In this document: positions 10,700 through 22,559 of the stretch, in pieces
How the letters are laid out: each line of letters starts with the position of its first letter
Position numbering within the stretch: the stretch's first letter is position 1
NCBI GenBank assembly: GCA_965153455.1
Contig: OZ234497.1
Location: forward strand, 15,803,872 to 15,867,871
DNA from: Sphagnum compactum
Taxonomy: Eukaryota; Bryophyta; Sphagnopsida; Sphagnales
Reading direction: 5' to 3'
Length of the DNA: 64,000 nucleotides
The notes under the pieces: generated by a model
What the model was told of the DNA's origin: nothing
The model's input: the letters and a program-made list of their open reading frames with translations, nothing else
The model's database searches: none
Made by a program: the position numbers and the translations under genes

Positions 10700-13560
10700 C
10701 AAATGAAGCAATTCCTTATAAGGGGAGGGTATCAATAAAAATAAATGCTTGCTTTCGGATTGGTCGACCCTAATGATTGTTGGTTTTGTTGCATGGTATT
10801 TTATGTGTGTTTATGGGTGGGGTTTGAAAAGAAATTTAATTTCATCTTGGGTGTATGAAATGCTTAATGATGTTTTTTTTTTTAAAAAGGTGTTATTGGA
10901 GCTACTCTGAATGGACTAAACGTAGGCAAAACATGCCATAGGTAAACCGTTAGGTAAAAGCCCGAAGGTGAAAGCATTCCCAAAACAAAGGGGCTTAAGA
11001 CAAAACGATACTTGAATTTGGTCTCACGTTATGAGAATGTCTTCCACCCATGGGGTTAACTCATCCATCATAAACATGAGACGAAAGGTATCGCAAACCC
11101 AAACATATTTAAACTCTAATCACACCTAATGTTAAGTGAATGTAATATCAATGTTAACAAAGACAAAGTGTTTTTTTTTTTGGTTGCATTCATACCAAAA
11201 AACATTAGCTCACATCAAATTTTAGGTGAAATCTTGAATGGCACAAAATGTTAAATCAATGTTAAATAGGTGTTTATTTAACATGAATTATTTTTTAAAC
11301 ATCAATTTTGAAATTAAAGCACAACGTTAAAAGTGTAGAGAAGGGAAGGTTTTTGCACATATTCCTTAAGAAAGGGAACGATCTTATGTCTATAAGTGTA
11401 AAATCCTTTCCATTTTTGAGGAGGCACAATATTTTCTTGTTAGCATTTAGGAGGGATATTCATGGATATAAGGTGCCTTCCAAATACAATAGGAAATTAT
11501 TTCAAATGTTTTACAAGTATTTTGCTTTAAATGAAAGATTTATTGACAATTTCATTTTTTAGGTAAGGCCTTTTATGTTTATATTTAACCCAAGAGGAAA
11601 TAAATTTGGATTAACAACATGAAAATGGCTGATATAAAATAAACTTATTTGTAAAGTAATCTAAACAATAAAAAGATGAACCTTAAGTTTGGACAAAATG
11701 TGTGATTATAACTTAGGAAGCGTAAATACTTATGAGAGTTAATTTCAATTAAGTCCCTATTAGCACATAAGTAGGTTACACAATTAAATTTGTACATAAC
11801 ACCCATACACCATACAAAACATTTGAACAATACAACAAATGAAACTTACATGTTTTTGAGTTGGGATCACCCGCACACTTAAAACTTGGTAACATCCAAT
11901 AAGGAGCTCACCACACATTCTTAAAGACCTTACTTCACGTGAATCATGCACCAAATACACATATGTTTTCTTTTTGAACATTTCCAAAATCAAAATCACA
12001 TATATATTTATTGTGACAAAGATTCATTACACAAAAGCTTATTCCCAAAGTTTAATAACAACACAAAAACATGAAATCGTGAAAATTAAAAAATGACTTT
12101 AAAGTTCCACTCACGACCCCTTAAATACTTCAAAAGAGAATTGGATAAATCATCAACCCCATTCATCTATATTTACTAAACATTCTTATTCATCAAGCCA
12201 ATAATATTGTGACACAAACCAACCTTTTAAAACTATTATCCTTCTATGGATGAATCATTGAACTATTTAAAATCTATTTTTTAGGATCTAGTCAATTCCA
12301 CATGATTGATTTCAATTGTGTCTAACTCAAACTAGTTAATTACATAATTCATGAGTCCAATCTTAAATCTATAATCAAATGATTCTCAAGATAAGGTCCA
12401 TAAGTTGTCTTATTTATTTCCCATACTTTACCCCGCCTTCTACCCCTAGCCCATAATATTAGTATTTAAGAATTTTACTCATAATAACATGTTACATGAA
12501 CAAACCTTAAAACGCAAATCAAACAAATAAAAAACATGGCCAATCTAAAATTTCCACCCAAACCCAAGGTCACAAAAGTTTGGTAATATGTTTGGGCATG
12601 TGCAAGCTTGCAAATGCAAAATTGTGTTTTATGTTTGGATGTGAGTTGTTTAGAAAGCTCAATTATTGTTGGGGATGTTTTTATTGTGTCGAATTTCATA
12701 TAGCTTAGTAGAGTGTGGCTTGATAGCATATACTCTTGGGTTTTTGTTGATGATGATATTCTCTTTTGTTTTTGTTAGTTGTGTTTTCTAGAAGAGTGGA
12801 TAGTAAGAATAGGGGATGGAGGAATCCAAAGCTTCTTCCAAAGGTACAAGTTGCCATGAGCTTAGTAGACAGGTACATCCTTGGGGCTCATCACAAGGAA
12901 AAACATCTCTAATTGTAACTTGATGACCAACCATGGCCTTTCCAAATTGGTCCTCCCTTCCCTTCTCTCTCCTCTCCCCAACTAATATTCAGACTCACTC
13001 CCAATATCCCTTTTGCAATGTTGGTATGATTGTGCATAAAAGTTTGTTAAGTTGGGCTACAAAGAAGAAAATAATTAATAATAATGTTGTCAACCTAATG
13101 ATAATGTAGTTAGTTGTATTCTCATAGTTTAGCAAATAGAGTGTTGGAAACAAGAGTAGGAGGTCATCCCAAGGGTTCTTTTGTTGTGTAGGCACAACAA
13201 TTAGAGCTATGCCAACTAGTGTAGATAAAGAGGGGTTCATCTTTAGTTTTGAGTGTTATTACCATAGCCTAGGGTCAGTTCCACATTGACAAAAAAATTT
13301 AAAAAAATCTCAAAAAAAAGAATTCGTTTTTTTATTTTTTATTTTTAAATAGATTGAAGATCCGACGGCGGCAAATTAAGCCGCAAACTGAAAATGACTT
13401 CATCAATAACTTTAATGTTTAGTAAACAACCTAAAAAATTGTAAGAAATTTACCATAATGTAATGTAGGTGCCATTAATTTTGCAAGAACTCTAGATACA
13501 TAATAAAGCACTGAAATTTTTTTTATAAAAAAAATTAAAAAATCATAAGTGCAAAGTATT
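10700..13560. other. Intergenic AT-rich DNA, nothing recognised
   Basis: Stops are frequent in all six frames and short open frames lack any recognisable domain. I see no RNA gene and no tandem array of note. Confidence 0.6.
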
Positions 13561-13599
13561 TGGAAGGCACCTCATATCGTATCGTACTTATAGGTGTAA

Positions 13600-13850
13600 G
13601 ATCCCTCTCATTCTTTTATGAATAAGCGTAAGAACCTCCGGCTCTTACGCCGCCTCATGATTAGGGTTCGTGATAACATTTGCCTTGCGCTTTACCGGGC
13701 CCCTTATGTTGGGAATGCCCGTGCCCCACCCGCCCGCCCGCCCCGGGAGCTTTACCCTCCTCCACTTATTGAAATATGGGGAGTGGTTATTAGTTATTAT
13801 GTTTGTGTAGTGGAGCAGACAAGCTGACATTGGGCCCATAGTATTCAATG
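13600..13850. other. GC-richer block of unknown origin
   Basis: A roughly 250-bp block with CCCGCCCGCCCG and GGGCCC stands out against AT-rich flanks. It contains a small perfect inverted repeat (GCGTAAGA and TCTTACGC around 13625-13650). Overlapping 67-69 residue frames are open on both strands without a recognisable product. It may be an inserted fragment. Confidence 0.35.
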
Positions 13851-14522
13851 GAAGCTATGGTGGGAAAACTAGAGAAGGGTATTAAGCCATGTTATGTTAA
13901 ATCATTTTGGTTTTGGGTTAACTAGAAACCCCTAAATCCATACTTAACTATTAAGTATAATATACCTATTTTTTATAAAAATTATATAAAAATTAAAAAA
14001 AAATTGGGCCCTGCCCTAAGAAAGATATCACATGGTACTACTGATTTTCCCATTACCATTTTTTGTTCCTTGGATATCATCTTCCAAGATGTGGTCAAGT
14101 AACAATTAGAAAATATAGATGGAAAATATATAGCTCATTTTTTTTAAAACCAAAAAATAAATGGAAATTAACTAAGCATTGATGACCTTAATCTATATTA
14201 TCAAGGACGGTTATGTGATTGTTGCATAATAATAATTGGAAACCTGATTAACCTATAGTATAACCAACGGTTCTCAAAGTGAGTTTTTTAGATCCCTTAT
14301 GCATCAATTGATAACCATGGTGTATTACTTTGACAATGAAATGTGTCTAAACAGATTTAAGTTTTTGGTATACATACATACCATGTGTGCTCACACACCC
14401 AAAAATTCAAAAAAAAACTTCCTTGGTAGGTCAGATATGAAAAAAAAAAAAGCAATAATTGACCAACACTGAAGAATACATTTAACATTGGAACTATGTA
14501 ATGTAAATGATTCCAAAAAATT

Positions 14523-14612
14523 TAACCCATTTTTTAATCATTTTAAAAATAATTTTAAACCCTTTTTAATCATTTAAAAAATAATTTTGACCCATTTTTT
14601 AATCATTTTTAA
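14523..14612. repeat. AT-rich ~33-bp tandem repeat
   Basis: About 2.5 copies of a unit containing ACCCATTTTTTAATCATTTT, starting near 14524, 14557 and 14591. Confidence 0.8.
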
Positions 14613-14728
14613 ACCACTTTTTCTTTTTTCTTTTTGGTTGGTTGGGGTGTCTGGCTTATGGATGGCATCCAATTAACCCTAATTTCTCATGAACCCTCCT
14701 CAACCCTAATTCTATGCTGACATTGCAA

Positions 14729-14729
14729 A

Positions 14730-14760
<31 letters not shown>

Positions 14761-14761
14761 T
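14729..14761. repeat. (GGCT)n microsatellite
   Basis: About eight perfect tetranucleotide units, followed near 14795 by a short CTAGGTAG repeat. Confidence 0.95.
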
Positions 14762-14957
14762 GACTTGCCAAGGGAGGGAGCTAGTAGCTCCATAGCTAGG
14801 TAGCTAGGTAGCTACTATGATGATGGGTAGGTGGTAGGTACTGTGAAAGAGTTGAAGAACAAGAGGACAACCAGAGTGCCAACTTTCCCAGACAAGAGAG
14901 GTTCAAGAAAAGGCTTGAGATCTTAATTGAGATCTTATTCTTTCCTGTATATCACAA

Positions 14958-15612
14958 CTTGAGGTCTCATATGAGCTCCCTTTGAGGTCTTAGTTGAGGC
15001 CATGTTTCATACTTGAGGTCTCATATGAGCTCCCTTTGAGGTCTTAGTTGAGGCCATGTTTCACTTGAGGTCTCATATGAGCTCCCTTTGAGGTCTTAGT
15101 TGAGGCCATGTTTCATACTTGAGGTCTCATATCAAGTCCCTTTGAAGTCTTAGTTGAGGTCTTATTTCCTAATCAAGGTCTCCTATGAAGTGCCTTTGAG
15201 GTCTAAGTTGAGGCCACGTTTCATACTTGAGGTCTCATTATCAAGTCCCTTTGAGGTCTTAGTTGAGGTCTTATTTCCTAATCAAGGTCTCATATGAAGT
15301 GCCTTTGAGGTCTTAATTGAAGTCCTATTTCATACTTGAGGTCTCATTTCAGCTCCCTTTGAGGTCTTAGTTCAGGTCCTATTTCATACTTGAGGTCTCA
15401 TATCAGCTCCCTTTGGGGTCATAGGCGAAGGCCTTATTTCATGCTTGGGGTCTCATATCAGCTCCCTTTTAGGTCTTAGTTGAGGTCCGATTTCGTACTC
15501 GAGGTCTCATATCAGCTCGCTTTGAGGTCTTATTTCATAAACAAGGCCACATAGTCAAGTCTCTTCAAAGGTCTTAAATTAAGGTTTTATTTTGCAATTG
15601 AGGTCTTATGTA
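14958..15612. repeat. 54-bp minisatellite built from two ~27-bp GAGGTCT half-units, about 12 copies
   Basis: The core unit reads CTTGAGGTCTCATATGAGCT, then CCCTTTGAGGTCTTAGTTGA, then GGCCATGTTTCATA. Unit starts at 14958, 15012, 15064 and 15118 give periods of 54, 52 and 54. Later copies diverge and end near 15612. Within each unit GAGGTCT occurs twice, about 27 bp apart, so the array grew by doubling. All six frames meet a stop in the consensus unit, so the array is non-coding. It is not a CRISPR array: the units are contiguous with no unique spacers. Confidence 0.97.
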
Positions 15613-15761
15613 TCGAGGTCCCTTTTCCCATCCTGCCCCCCTACCCTCCCCCCAAGTTCATGATGATCGAATGACACACCTATGAAATATTGAGATCTCG
15701 TTTTTTAAGACCTCAAATTGGAAGTATATGAAAAGAAATGAAAAAGGGTTTTCTTTATTTT

Positions 15762-15857
15762 GATTTTTTCATCCAAAGTGGTGAAACCATCCATAAGCTC
15801 TTTAAGTTTGATTTTTTCATCCAAAGTGGTGAAACCATCCATAAGCTATTTGCAACT
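15762..15857. repeat. 48-bp tandem duplication
   Basis: GATTTTTTCATCCAAAGTGG and the following bases to CCATAAGCT occur at 15762 and again at 15810. They are identical except at the unit end, so the duplication is recent. Confidence 0.93.
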
Positions 15858-15859
15858 AT

Positions 15860-17155
15860 TTGCAACTATTTAAGGAAGTCAAGCAACTATTTGCATTTTA
15901 AAGAAAATAATAATAAACTATTTATTCTAAGAAAAGGTATTACCACTTAATCCATTTATAATTCCCAAATAAGTCCCTCATCAAAAGATAGCAATGCAAA
16001 AAAGAGGACTTATAAGGTCAATCTTTATTTATTACAACAAATCCATTTTTAAAAAAACCCCTCAAAAATAATTAAAAGTTATTTGTAGTATATTTTTCCA
16101 ATGAAAATTTATTTATCTTAACTATTGATTTTTTGTTAAACCCTAGAAAATGTAAATTGTTATTCATAGATTTTTCCTTGAAGAACTAATTTTCTTGTGA
16201 CAATGCACATTTTGCCCATATTTGATTTCTGAAAATATCCTTGCAACATTGGTTTTATAGAAGGCGATATTTTTTCCATGATACTATGAACAAAGCATTC
16301 AATAATGTCTCATATAAATATAATTGGAGGCTAACACACCGCACAGTCCCTAAAAGATTGCCATTAGAATTTAAACTTAGAGCATGCCTAGGGAGGTTGC
16401 TTGTGACCTCCACAAAGTGCCTTCATCAAAAGAGAGGGTGGGAAGGTGAGTTTGGTGAGGCATTGCTGGGCATTGCTCCGAATGGGGTTGTCAATAACAT
16501 TAGGGGTTGGAACCTATTGACTCAAAAACAAGCAATGGTTTAGGAGCAACCAAAATGGAACCAAATCAACCTCCAAACATATGAAACAAAGGTGGAATAA
16601 TGGGACCCAATGTTTGACACTAATAAGATGAATGGGTGGGGATGGAAAGAGCACAATGTATCTACCTATTGACCATATCACATAATGGGTCTACTAGGTT
16701 GTGGACCCTTGGTGACCAATACAATAATCATCCTAGTGCATATCTAGGATATATACCCTTCTCACCATTAAACATCCATAAACCTCAGTTGGGTATCTAT
16801 ATGCATGGGAACTTATCACACTTTATAGGGAACAAAGACCAAACCCATAAGACTTTGCCACTAAGTCTATATGTGAAGGAATCCCAATTAATATCTCAAT
16901 TTGTTAATCTTTGGGTTGGAATGACATCTTGAACTACCTTACCTAGCCTAATGAATGAAACCTGACCTTCATAATAAATTTGGCGTGAACTTTATGTTGA
17001 TGCCCATGGCACCACATCCATGGGTTAATAAGTTATACCTCTTGTTAAGATTGATGCCAAAAGACACTATGAGAGGGAATCTTGGCCTTTTGTTAGGAGA
17101 AAGAGAATAGAATGTTCCTTCATTCCTCTCTTAAGAGAATAGAAGACATGAATAG
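15860..17155. other. Intergenic stretch, two short unassigned open frames
   Basis: Mostly AT-rich. Plus-strand frames at 16241-16543 (100 codons) and 16636-16932 (98 codons) are longer than expected by chance in this composition. Neither shows a domain I recognise and no splice partner is evident. They could be remnants of a mobile element. Confidence 0.3.
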
Positions 17156-17172
17156 ACCTACCTAATATATAA

Positions 17173-17198
17173 GTAGGTAGGTAGGTAGGTAGGTAGTT
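17173..17198. repeat. (AGGT)n microsatellite
   Basis: Six AGGT units; a related ACTAGATAGTAGATA repeat follows at about 17258-17280. Confidence 0.93.
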
Positions 17199-17384
17199 AG
17201 TCCAAGGATTCCCTCCACATTCCACCCACCCCCAAATGGCCACCAAAGTAGATACCTACTAGATAGTAGATAGTAGATACCCAACATAAGTTTTCCACTA
17301 TATAAGTTAGATGCTAGTCAAAACATATGATCAATTCCAAACCTCGAGCCTCCTCTTGGATATGGTGCTTTCTCCCAAACAAAT

Positions 17385-17388
<4 letters not shown>

Positions 17389-17416
<28 letters not shown>
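17389..17416. repeat. (GA)n microsatellite
   Basis: Uninterrupted GA run of about 26 bases. Confidence 0.95.
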
Positions 17417-17657
17417 AAATATAAACTACAGACATTACAGTTCTCCTTAAAGTCCTCCCCAGTTTGACCCCTATTTTGATCCTGAGTTTGTTGCTTCATG
17501 CCCAATTTTTTAGGTGTCGGGTAAAGTCAGTCTGATTGGGGATGAAAACTGGGTACCGGGGGCCAACACATGAGATGGCTAGCAATACAGGCCTTCAATG
17601 AGCCTTATTACACTTTGTTGTTGCCATTCTTGTGGCTTGATTATTTTTTTATATAGA

Positions 17658-17681
17658 GGGTTAGGGGTTTAGGGTTTAGGG
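17658..17681 (+). repeat. Interstitial telomere-like repeat (TTTAGGG)
   Basis: Three near-perfect heads of the plant telomere heptamer TTTAGGG in the G-rich orientation, directly at the edge of the GC-richer open frame at 17676-18017. Confidence 0.85.
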
Positions 17682-18017
17682 CCCTTGGTGGCTGATTATG
17701 CACGGCCTGTGGTCACTAGGCGCGCCTGGCAGGGTGAGCCTTGTTCCCATGAGCTTGACAAAATCAGCCTCCACAATGGGCTTGTTCTCGGATGTAAATA
17801 GCAGGTTCCCAAGCATTAAAAAATCAGGTAAAAGTCCCTGAACACTAAGGTTCCCTCCAACACCTGATTTGGCCAGGAGAATGACAAAGGGACGGCCAAA
17901 TCGGTCCCCAATTGCTAGTTTAGGTACTCCGAAGTGTTCCCCCCTTGGGATCGGTATGCCTAGTTCTATGTAGATTGTTGTATAGGCTTCTGTTGCATAG
18001 ATTCTGAAATCCACCAA
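17676..18017 (-). other. Unassigned open frame of 113 codons in a GC-richer block
   Basis: The frame has protein-like composition (IELGIPIPRGEHFGVPKLAI, then IGDRFGRPFVILLAKSG) and is GC-richer than its surroundings. The frame as delimited begins with GTG, not ATG, so if real it is an internal exon or a relic. I recognise no family. A telomere-like repeat abuts its C-terminal end. It might be a fragment of a mobile element or an inserted gene piece. Confidence 0.3.
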
Positions 18018-18029
18018 AATTCGGTAGAT

Positions 18030-21000
18030 TCTGAATGTAATGTTGAGTTTTTGAGAGAAGAAAAACTATAAGATTGGGTAAAGCTTGTCTTACTTTATGC
18101 TTGACATTCCACCTAAAAATTTAAAAATTTCATGCAATTTCAAAACAGAAGGCCATGAATACAACATGTAGGACACTCAATCCAGACCGTTCATCTTGGA
18201 ATGAATGGCTAAGGTATCTCTATAGGACATGTTTTTAAGCTTTCAAGGGTGAAATTTTTCTAACTGAAAATGGATTGTTGTAGCATTAAATCTCAAAGGA
18301 TGAAACTAAAGAAGGAGATGGGAATTGGGATCATGCACTTTTAAGGGTAAGTCCATTGGAAATGGATTTTTACATTTATAGTGGCTCCTATTGGTTTTCA
18401 TACCCTAGTTTTCATGGAAGGCACATTTGCATCACATTTTCTAACATTAGTTGCTATTGTAGGTTGATTAGGTATTAAAACCCTAAACCCCTTGAAGGGC
18501 CTTGAAGGGGAGGCTAATGTGGTTTTCTTTTTTGGGGGGAATCAATGCACACTTGAATGTACTTCTATAACAATTTCTTTAAATTTTGGTAAAATGATCA
18601 ACTTCCCCAATTTTTGGCCTTTAAGCAATTTAGTGAATTTAATCAAATTGCAAGTCTTAAGCCTTCTAAAACCTTAGAAACTTGATGACATTTTTAAAAA
18701 TGTTTTAATTGTTTTGTTTATAATGCATGAAATTCTAACTTGGATTGTTCTTGGGTGATATTATGTAGCTAGGATATGGTGATAATATGGAATTTAAATG
18801 AATTCCATTGTGAAGAATAAAGGTGAACGGTGTTGTGCTAGTGAAGTATTATGCCATTTGAAGTGTTTTCCTTGTTATATGAAACCACTCGCCAATTGTT
18901 AAATAATGGGCCTTGGTTCTTTTAGGGTTTACAATTGGTCACATCAAATAAATTATTCAATTTCACTTTCGGGAAAAAAGTGAGGGGAGTGTCAACCAAA
19001 CAACAAAAGGTTGCAATGGACAAAGTTTACAATTGAAAGATCAATTGAAAAACCCAAACCTTGATTAATCATGTGAAAACTAATTTTAAATTTCTGAAAG
19101 GAATTGGTATATGGAAGATTTTGCATAATTTTTGCACTATTGTCCATGAAACAATTGATTTTGCTTAATCCTTCATATGGTCGTTTTTGGACAATTTTAA
19201 AAACAATTATTTATTGAGATAACTATCTCATTTTCAAGTCTAACTATCTCACTTTTTTTCCTAATAATTTTTTTTTTTACTAGAACTTTCCTAATAACTA
19301 TCTCCTATCTTTTAAGTGCCTCGCTCATTTTCTCCACCCACCAACATGGATAAGAAAAGGCATATTAACATGTGCCTTTTCATATCCACCATATTTATAT
19401 TAATTAAGATTGAAATTGAAATCGACATAAATGATGATGAAAACCTATGGGAACGTCGAAAATAGAAAAAAGTTAACTTTTTTCGGAGTTTTGGAACACT
19501 TTGTGAAGGAGATTCTTTGGTTTTAAAATTGCATTGTGAAGCTTTATGGGTTATTCCATCAAACTTTGGGTTGCATTCCTTGTCAATTTTGAAGATCCTA
19601 ATCCGCCTATGCTACACTTTCATAATAGAGAAAAACTTTCCTTCTTAAGTATTTATGTTGTGAAAATTGGAACGGTTATGATTGACAAGACATGTACACC
19701 CCAATGTACTCTACCACATTTTCAAAATCTTGGGAGGTAGACTCTCCCCCCCCCCTCCCCACCACACTCAAGATTTTTACACCACAATACACACTATTGT
19801 ACCAAGCTTGTGTGAACTTTCACTACACGTAGCCATGGAAAGCTCCATATAATTGCATGTTCACCACATATTTCCTATGGGATAATCAAGGTTGTGCATT
19901 TTTGCCCTTCGCAATCGAAGTCATTTTCGGGATACGCTAGTGAAACGTATTGTATTGTCCCCATTGACATGTCTTATGGTAAGTAGAACATGCAACTAAT
20001 TGTATTTAAATAGTACTTTTGATGTTCAAAGTTGATATAGCATTCAAAGAACTTGGGATTTGAAGCTTTGGCAAGCAAAGAACCTCTCCTTCCTTCCTTC
20101 CTTCCTTCTTTCTCCTTGTTCTTGTCTCCCCAAAAAAACCACCTTTGTATAGTCGACTTGCACATGTTGGCCCCAAACCCCCATACTTTGAAATTCTAGA
20201 GTAGAGTCACCAAGGTAAAGGGACTCTTTGTGAGAGGTATTTCCTCAAAGTTATTGGAGAGAAAAGACAACATGATGTGTAGAGGTTGTGGAATATCATG
20301 GGATGGAACTCAATGAGGTCACTTCCACAACAAACCAATAGGCAAAATCCACATTGGATCTAAACTAACATGGGTCCAACCCAAAAAAACCAAGAACAAT
20401 TAGGGGACCCAACCCAAAATTTGAGAAATCTGAGCACCTTTCCTAGTAAGCATACCAAGAGTGATGGATGTTCTTGGGCAAGAAAAAATGGGACCCAACC
20501 CTAAATTTGTGAAATCCAAGCACCTTTCATTATAAGTTGGATGAAGAGCAATTTTTCATTGGTACGAAAATAGCACATGTGTGGTGTTTGTTGTGTAATA
20601 CATGACTTCACATTTGCCTTCTAGAAGAACTTCATTTTAGGGTCAAACCCTAAAAACAAAGATTGTCATCTTAAAGAATATTAGTATTAGGTTGGTGCAA
20701 AAAATTGCTTGTTGCCAATTCCATTACAAATCTTGTCAAGTAGATGAGAACAAGGATGTGATCTATACATATTGTAAATGAGCTATTACTTCTTGGCATA
20801 AGAATTGTGTGGGTTGTTGCACTTTAGTGGTATCTTATATTATGTGCCATATGTCCATTTACCATGGTGGCCATGTGACACATTTTGCACACTTTTATAG
20901 GCCAAAAGATTTTCAAAAGCTCAAGACAAATGAATACAAACAAGTTCATTCTTTGTGGGTTTCCATAAGCCAATTGGACAAGTTTCAAAATTCTCGACAT

Positions 21001-22190
21001 TTGGTGGCCATTTAGAAATGCAAATCTTAATTTCAAAACCATATTATTTGATGATAATATCTTAGTTTAATTCATTATCAATCTCGTAACCCTAAAATGG
21101 TTGGACCACCTTGCAAGTGGTTGTGGGTCCATTCATCCACTTCTTGGCTATATAGCATGCTTGCAACATGTTTAGGGTTATACACTATTTGTACAAACAC
21201 ACTATCTTAAGTGGTGGAGTCCATGGGCCTCTATAATATATGGAACTTGGGTTTCCCAAGTGTTGAAAGTAACAACAATGGATGGATGATATTGTGTTAA
21301 AAGGTCATTACTCACTTACACATCCATCTATGACAATTCTTTCCTTGGGCCTTGAACCGCATATATATAGCTCGGTCAATGCCGAACGACGTAAGTTCAA
21401 TATAAGTGTGCGTTTCATTTCCTCGAATGAGAATTTATTTTTAAATTTTGGGGGGTCAAAACGTGCGGAAAGAGACCAAATTTAGCATGAATTATTTTCT
21501 TAATAAAAATTTCAACAAGTGGTGAACTACTTACGACATGGCCCCAATATTTTGACATAAGACCACCACCGTCCAAACTCTCCACGAACACGTGACAATT
21601 TTTATGTTGTTAAAGACAACCCCAAAACTTCCATAGTCACCCACACATGCCTTTTGAATGCTTTTGTGTAGTCAACTACACGGACCCTTTCTTTTCCGTT
21701 GAATGCATAGGATTTTTTTCATTAGAATCGGATGAGATTTTCCCTAACTATGCTCTCTCAACAATCACTTCAAATGAAACTATAAGTCATCCAACACTTA
21801 AAATGTGCCAACAAAAAAAAAAACTCATTACTTAATGATTCAAATTATTGTCATTTTAGCTATTTTTATGAATTGCAAGCTAAGACTAGGTAGTTTCTTT
21901 TTCTTTTTTTTTTAATAATAATTTTTTAATAATTTATTTAAATTTTTATATTTATTTATTTATTTATTTAAATGGTTCTATTTTGCTCTTAAACAACACC
22001 TCAACATGAATGGGTTTTTTTGTGTATTATATAATTATTGTTGTAAATTTATTTTTGAAGGACGAATGTTTTCTGAAACATCCACCAGATTTAGACATGC
22101 TTTTTCTTTCTTTTTTCCTTGGATGAATATTTATGTTCTTCATCCTGTTGCAAATAAATAAAATGTTCATTGATTTTATATATATATCCC
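18030..22190. other. Intergenic AT-rich DNA
   Basis: No exon-like sequence is visible. It contains a copy of a dispersed repeat (19190-19470), a TTCC microsatellite near 20090-20110, a TTTA microsatellite near 21953-21972 and CCCTAAACCCC near 18480. Confidence 0.6.
19190..19470 (+). repeat. Dispersed repeat, copy 1 of 3
   Basis: Shares an ordered set of motifs with 59300-59590 in the same orientation: CTCATTTT, then TCTAACTA, a TTCCTAATAAT block, a T-run, then TTAACATGTG and GACATAAATGATGATGAA or variants. A shorter copy lies at 38555-38640. There is no coding capacity and no obvious terminal repeats. Confidence 0.8.
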
Positions 22191-22195
22191 AGGCG

Positions 22196-22556
22196 TGGTA
22201 GCATCAGGGTACAGGCCGGTTAAATGCTACAACTTTGATACCCAAAGTGGGGAGCCCATATACCTTCCTGTACCCACAATGGTTCCGGGCAGACCTGTTG
22301 AAACTTCGTCAAAATTAGTAATAAACGCCAACTGGCTGTCATTGGGTCAGACTGACTAAAATTCTGTCCTACAGAACAAAAGGCAAAAACAACAGCAGGT
22401 TTTTAGTTTGTACCAGAATTGGGCAGGTTTCGGGCAGGTCCCAGGCCACAGTGAACCAGCACCCACCAGCTCACCAGTTGGCCATTCTGTCCACTGGATG
22501 GATGAGATGAGATTTTTCATCTAGTTCCTCAACCTGTGTTAATCACCATGCTACCA
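22196..22556. mobile_element. Candidate non-autonomous element with 9-bp terminal inverted repeats
   Basis: A 361-bp GC-richer block begins with TGGTAGCAT (22196-22204) and ends with its exact reverse complement ATGCTACCA (22548-22556). An internal perfect inverted repeat, GGGTACAGG (22207-22215) and CCTGTACCC (22267-22275), would form a hairpin near the left end. The flanks are strongly AT-rich. I see no clear target-site duplication and no open frame, so the call rests on the paired termini and the composition change. Confidence 0.45.
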
Positions 22557-22559
22557 TAG

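Noticed and set aside
14958-15612. Regular direct repeats that might suggest a CRISPR-like array
   Set aside because: The units are contiguous and diverge gradually, there are no unique spacers of constant length, and the genome is a plant nuclear genome.
22196-22290. tRNA-like promoter boxes (GTAGCATCAGGG and GGTTCCGGGC) suggesting a SINE or tRNA
   Set aside because: The second box does not match the B-box consensus, the spacing is too long, and no cloverleaf can be drawn.
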